A stretch of 64,000 nucleotides of DNA from Chitinophagaceae bacterium (lineage in GTDB: Bacteria > Bacteroidota > Bacteroidia > Chitinophagales > Chitinophagaceae): assembly GCA_016706055.1 (NCBI GenBank), contig JADJKL010000011.1:1-64000 (forward strand). Reading direction: 5' to 3'. A program made the translations under genes and the position numbers. Below, in pieces: positions 61,366 through 64,000 of the stretch. The notes under the pieces are model-generated. The model made no database searches and was not told where the DNA came from. It worked only from the letters and a program-made list of their open reading frames with translations. The number at the start of each line of letters is the position of its first letter. Position 1 is the first letter of the stretch.

Positions 61366-62154
61366 TTATAACTCTTTCCATGTGTGATCGGCGAGCAATT
61401 GAACTGCTGATACAAATTTTTTAAAAGGACCGCTATTGCCCCATTCCTTAGGAGAAACCAGCGAGAGCATACAACTGTCATCGTTCTTTTCATATAAGTA
61501 ATAGGTTTGCCCGATGTTGGGCTTAAAAGAAAGTTTTGCCTGATATATCATCATCGACAGTTCTTTTCTTTTCTGAATTTCATGTGCTTGCAATGCCAGC
61601 AACTCTATTTGCTTACGTATCTGATCGAGCTGCATATTTGTTTGCTCTTCCATTGCCGTTAAAGCCTTGTGTTTGATAACACCTTCTTCCGTAGCTTTTA
61701 TTACTGCACCAGAAACAGAAGCAGAGTAGGGGAGCACACTTAATTGCTTGTGATACATTTCTGCATTGGTGTAAGCGGTTCCATCTTCTCTGTTTCCTTG
61801 TTGAGTAACTCTTAAATAACCATTGGGCATTATTTCATGCACAATATGGAGCACCACTTCTCCTTTTTTGTAAAAATGTATTTCGAAACTAATACTGTCG
61901 GGAAATAATGCCTGCACTTTATCTGCTAACTCAAGATTATTGAAATCGTTTAAATCTCCGTCTGCATTAATTGTATAGCTGCTGGCAAAGGCTGTGTTTT
62001 CCAGCGATACCCAATTGTGATGAATGATGAGTTGTTTTGTATCTTTTACTGATTCTATTTTATAGATGCCACTTTTTGGTCTTTCGCCCAATTCGTAAGT
62101 TCCTTTTTCGGGAAAGAGCTGCCATGAAGCCAGAAAGTTATATGCCTGAACCAT
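61366..62154 (-). CDS. DUF2452-domain protein
   Basis: The 262-residue cytoplasmic protein has an N-terminal beta-rich region of unknown type (SWQLFPEKGTYELGERPKSG at residues 10-29). The C-terminal DUF2452 domain, about residues 160-262, contains KALTAMEEQTNMQLDQIRKQ, ALQAHEIQKRKELSMMIYQA, FKPNIGQTYYLYEK, SPKEWG and LLADHTWKEL. The domain is widespread in bacteria and has no assigned function. It is directly upstream of pdxJ, and the two probably share a transcript, but a role in B6 metabolism is only a guess from position. Confidence 0.75.
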   Translation of the reverse strand: MVQAYNFLASWQLFPEKGTYELGERPKSGIYKIESVKDTKQLIIHHNWVSLENTAFASSYTINADGDLNDFNNLELADKVQALFPDSISFEIHFYKKGEVVLHIVHEIMPNGYLRVTQQGNREDGTAYTNAEMYHKQLSVLPYSASVSGAVIKATEEGVIKHKALTAMEEQTNMQLDQIRKQIELLALQAHEIQKRKELSMMIYQAKLSFKPNIGQTYYLYEKNDDSCMLSLVSPKEWGNSGPFKKFVSAVQLLADHTWKEL

Positions 62155-62290
62155 ATTGCTGATTGATTATAAGAAAGCAAAGATTTTGTTTTCCAGCGAT
62201 ATAACAAAGTATTGAGGGGTTTGTTTAACATCTTTATTTAACAAATTAAAACCTCGTATTTCTTTTATCTTTAATTAAAATTAATATAGA

Positions 62291-62836
62291 ATGAAACAAC
62301 TATTTTTTTCGCTATCGTTGCTGCTTGCCTTTAGTGCAACAAAAGCTCAGGAACCTGTGCAATCGGCAAAGGAGATTTTAAGTGAGGCTTATTCATTGGC
62401 AGCGAAAGAGAATAAAAAAGTATTTATCATGTTTCATGCATCTTGGTGCGGTTGGTGTCACAGGATGGATAAAAGTTTGAATGATGAAAGCTGTAAGAAA
62501 TATTTTGACAACAATTTTGTTGTCCGCCATCTGGTGGTTAATGAATCAGCGGATAAAAAGCATCTTGAAAACCCTGGAGCCGAAGAATTGAAAACAAAGT
62601 ATCATGGCGAAGGGCAAGGCATACCATTCTGGCTCATCTTTGATAAGGATGGAAAGCTGCTGTCAGATTCTAAAATTAGAAAACCGGGAGAAGGTCCCGA
62701 AGCTGGCGAAAACAGTGGCTGCCCCGCCAGTGAAGGAGAAGTAGATTTTTTTATCAGCGTATTGAAAAAAACTACTTCACTTGGTAATAAAGAACTTGAA
62801 ACAATTGCTAAGCGGTTCCGGGAAAATGAATTGTAG
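62291..62836 (+). CDS. Exported thioredoxin-family protein
   Basis: The 181-residue protein has a signal peptide (MKQLFFSLSLLLAFSATKAQ) and one thioredoxin-like domain. The redox motif is FHASWCGWCHRMDKS (Cys 53 and Cys 56), and the cis-proline is in GQGIPFWLIFDKDG. The CGWCH motif is typical of the DUF255/thioredoxin_7 group of exported thiol proteins. It could be a periplasmic reductase or a thiol-based folding factor. It is convergent with a small gene 5 bp downstream. Confidence 0.8.
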   Translation: MKQLFFSLSLLLAFSATKAQEPVQSAKEILSEAYSLAAKENKKVFIMFHASWCGWCHRMDKSLNDESCKKYFDNNFVVRHLVVNESADKKHLENPGAEELKTKYHGEGQGIPFWLIFDKDGKLLSDSKIRKPGEGPEAGENSGCPASEGEVDFFISVLKKTTSLGNKELETIAKRFRENEL

Positions 62837-62841
62837 ATATT

Positions 62842-63114
62842 TTATTGCCATTTAGGCAGTTCGTCTTCCACAGCCTGTCGTATTATTTTTTTGTTTTGCT
62901 CAATCCATGCGGGAAGGTTCGATGGACTAAAATCCCAGCTACTTTCCTGTTTTTTCATATCGAAAAATACTCTGTCGCCCCGTTCATTACAAACATTCGC
63001 CGAAAAGGTATCTTCTTCGGCATCTCTAATCTTCCTGAAATTGAACTCTCTTAACCGACCATCAAGTTTTATTAATAAGGAAAACTGCACAGCTCTATTG
63101 AATTGAATCTGCAT
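62842..63114 (-). CDS. Conserved small hypothetical protein
   Basis: This 90-residue protein has no signal or membrane segment. Its features are an alternating beta-strand start (QIQFNRAVQFSLLIKLDGRL), REFNFRKIRDAE, DRVFFDMKK and a Trp-containing end (LPAWIEQNKKIIRQAVEDEL). I believe similar small proteins occur in other Chitinophagaceae but cannot name a family. It is convergent with the thioredoxin gene. Confidence 0.6.
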   Translation of the reverse strand: MQIQFNRAVQFSLLIKLDGRLREFNFRKIRDAEEDTFSANVCNERGDRVFFDMKKQESSWDFSPSNLPAWIEQNKKIIRQAVEDELPKWQ

Positions 63115-63362
63115 ATCACACTATTTAAATTGAGCTGTTTTACTACAAGAACTGTGCTATGAGTAAGATTGTAATGAATTAAAGTTATTCACAAATTGAT
63201 TTGAGTCACCAGAAGAAAACAGGTGACTTTATTATGGTAATCAGGGATGAAATAAATTGTCTTGTTGACATAATAATACGAATTGCAACTATGTTGGTTG
63301 TTTAACAATCTTGAACGGGATAAAAGCTAATTAATAATTATTTTAGCAATATAATCAGCTAT

Positions 63363-63851
63363 ATGAAAAAACTATTTGGACTTCTTTTTTTATTGCCTTT
63401 TATCGGAACTGCTCAGGATTGCAAGTTAATCCGGGAGACAGATCCGTTTACCAAAGAGACAAAAATTTCAACCGGGTTTATTTTTGTAAATGGGGGTTCA
63501 CTTACTATTGATGCTGACAAAAAAGAAGTAGTAGTTCTTTTCTCTATAAACAATACTGGTAGATGTTTTGATAATAACTCAACTGCCATCATCATTTTTG
63601 ATGGATTAAAATCCAAAACATCTGCAAGAAATGGCGGCACCATGAACTGTGAAGGATTGTTCCAATTTGTTTTCAAAAATTCGGCCTCTACTACAACTAT
63701 ATTACAACGATTGATGACTTATAAGATTGCTTCCATTGTATTTACTGATAGTAACAAAAAAGAATCTACACTAACTGTTGCACCAGCGGATCAAGATGTG
63801 ATATTGAAATTGGCCACTTGTCTTATCAATGAATCGAAGACACTTTTATAA
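63363..63851 (+). CDS. Exported hypothetical protein
   Basis: The 162-residue protein has a signal peptide (MKKLFGLLFLLPFIGTAQ) and a beta-rich body with three spaced Cys residues (QDCKLI, GRCFDN, MNCEGL) and a fourth near the end (LATCLINE). The internal pattern DPFTKETKISTGFIFVNGG is of a kind I have seen in small Bacteroidota secreted proteins of unknown function. The 63115-63362 gap upstream has no visible gene. Confidence 0.6.
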   Translation: MKKLFGLLFLLPFIGTAQDCKLIRETDPFTKETKISTGFIFVNGGSLTIDADKKEVVVLFSINNTGRCFDNNSTAIIIFDGLKSKTSARNGGTMNCEGLFQFVFKNSASTTTILQRLMTYKIASIVFTDSNKKESTLTVAPADQDVILKLATCLINESKTLL

Positions 63852-63875
63852 TCACTCTACATACTATTAAATAGA

Positions 63876-63894
63876 CTCCGGCTCAAGGCCGGAG
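63876..63894 (+). terminator. Inverted repeat after the last gene, repeat or weak terminator
   Basis: CTCCGGC (63876-63882) pairs with GCCGGAG (63888-63894) across a 5-nt loop, 25 bp after the stop codon. There is no T-run, so it is more probably a dispersed palindromic repeat than a standard terminator. A second, related palindrome, TACCGG / CCGGTA, stands at 63972-63990, near the window end. Confidence 0.4.
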
Positions 63895-64000
63895 CGACAC
63901 TAAGTTTTATATATTGAATCTTTGGTTTTGCAGAACTTGTGCCATTATCTCACTTTAATGAATATCCGTCTTACCGGCCTTGAACCGGTATCTTTCCTAA

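Noticed and set aside
1..64000. CRISPR array, tRNA, rRNA, phage or integrase genes
   Set aside because: No regularly spaced repeats, no recognisable cloverleaf or rRNA segments and no recombinase motifs were found on reading both strands. The TPR-CHAT gene is not next to any Cas-like gene.

Overview
The window looks like chromosome from a Bacteroidota species, most probably family Chitinophagaceae. Direct signs are an AT-rich genome, almost no Shine-Dalgarno sites, promoters of the TTG-N19/20-TAnnTTTG type, a type IX secretion (T9SS) C-terminal domain, two GLPGLI-family proteins, a two-component-propeller fragment, a serine palmitoyltransferase-like enzyme and many exported proteins whose signal peptides end in ..AQ. 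The family assignment is inference. I saw no rRNA, tRNA, CRISPR array, phage or conventional insertion sequence.

Layout. 0.1-14 kb: a broken propeller sensor, a VPS10/BNR-repeat protein, a MORN protein, an esterase, two tandem secreted M1 metallopeptidases followed by a HupE/UreJ-like membrane protein and a divergent DUF6702 protein, a CorC/HlyC protein and a PAP2 phosphatase. 14-26 kb: an LTA-synthase-like sulfatase, a methyltransferase, glmM, two GLPGLI proteins, DUF2200, a SASA-type esterase lipoprotein, a three-subunit Tat-exported molybdenum hydroxylase and a cysteine desulfurase. 26-43 kb: a BlaI/BlaR1-type pair with two operators, PspC, aconitase, UbiX, a DPP-IV-type S9 peptidase, an oxoamine synthase, GNAT, a T9SS cargo protein, a second S9 peptidase and an amidohydrolase. 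43.4-51 kb: a complete trp operon in the order trpL-E-G-D-C-F-B-(DUF559)-A. 51-64 kb: TlpA, TPR-CHAT, a MORN protein, DUF1801, DinB, a peptidylarginine/agmatine deiminase lipoprotein, pdxJ, DUF2452, a thioredoxin and small secreted unknowns, separated by repeat-rich spacers.

The trp operon is the most interesting part. It starts with what reads as a complete attenuator: a promoter, an 18-residue leader peptide containing Trp-Trp-Trp, mutually exclusive antiterminator and terminator stems, then trpE. Each of the five gaps between trpG and trpA holds a different palindromic element, and in every case the element overlaps or abuts the stop codon of the gene before it. The element between trpB and trpA has 14-bp terminal inverted repeats and carries a DUF559 (Vsr-like) nuclease gene. 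The trpF-trpB gap holds a shorter element of similar design without a gene, which suggests an autonomous/non-autonomous pair of mobile elements.

Nine genes (propeller sensor, LTA synthase, blaI, blaR1, one S9 peptidase signal peptide, trpE, trpC, trpB, DUF559) contain single-base indels, 15 in total and mostly in homopolymers; trpC alone has five. Apart from the propeller gene, which also has an in-frame TGA, the frames are otherwise intact. Uncorrected long-read errors are therefore more likely than gene decay, but the sequence alone cannot settle this. Four exported peptidases from two unrelated families all end in Lys-Gly-Phe after a lysine-rich tail, which I flag as a possible uncharacterised C-terminal signal.
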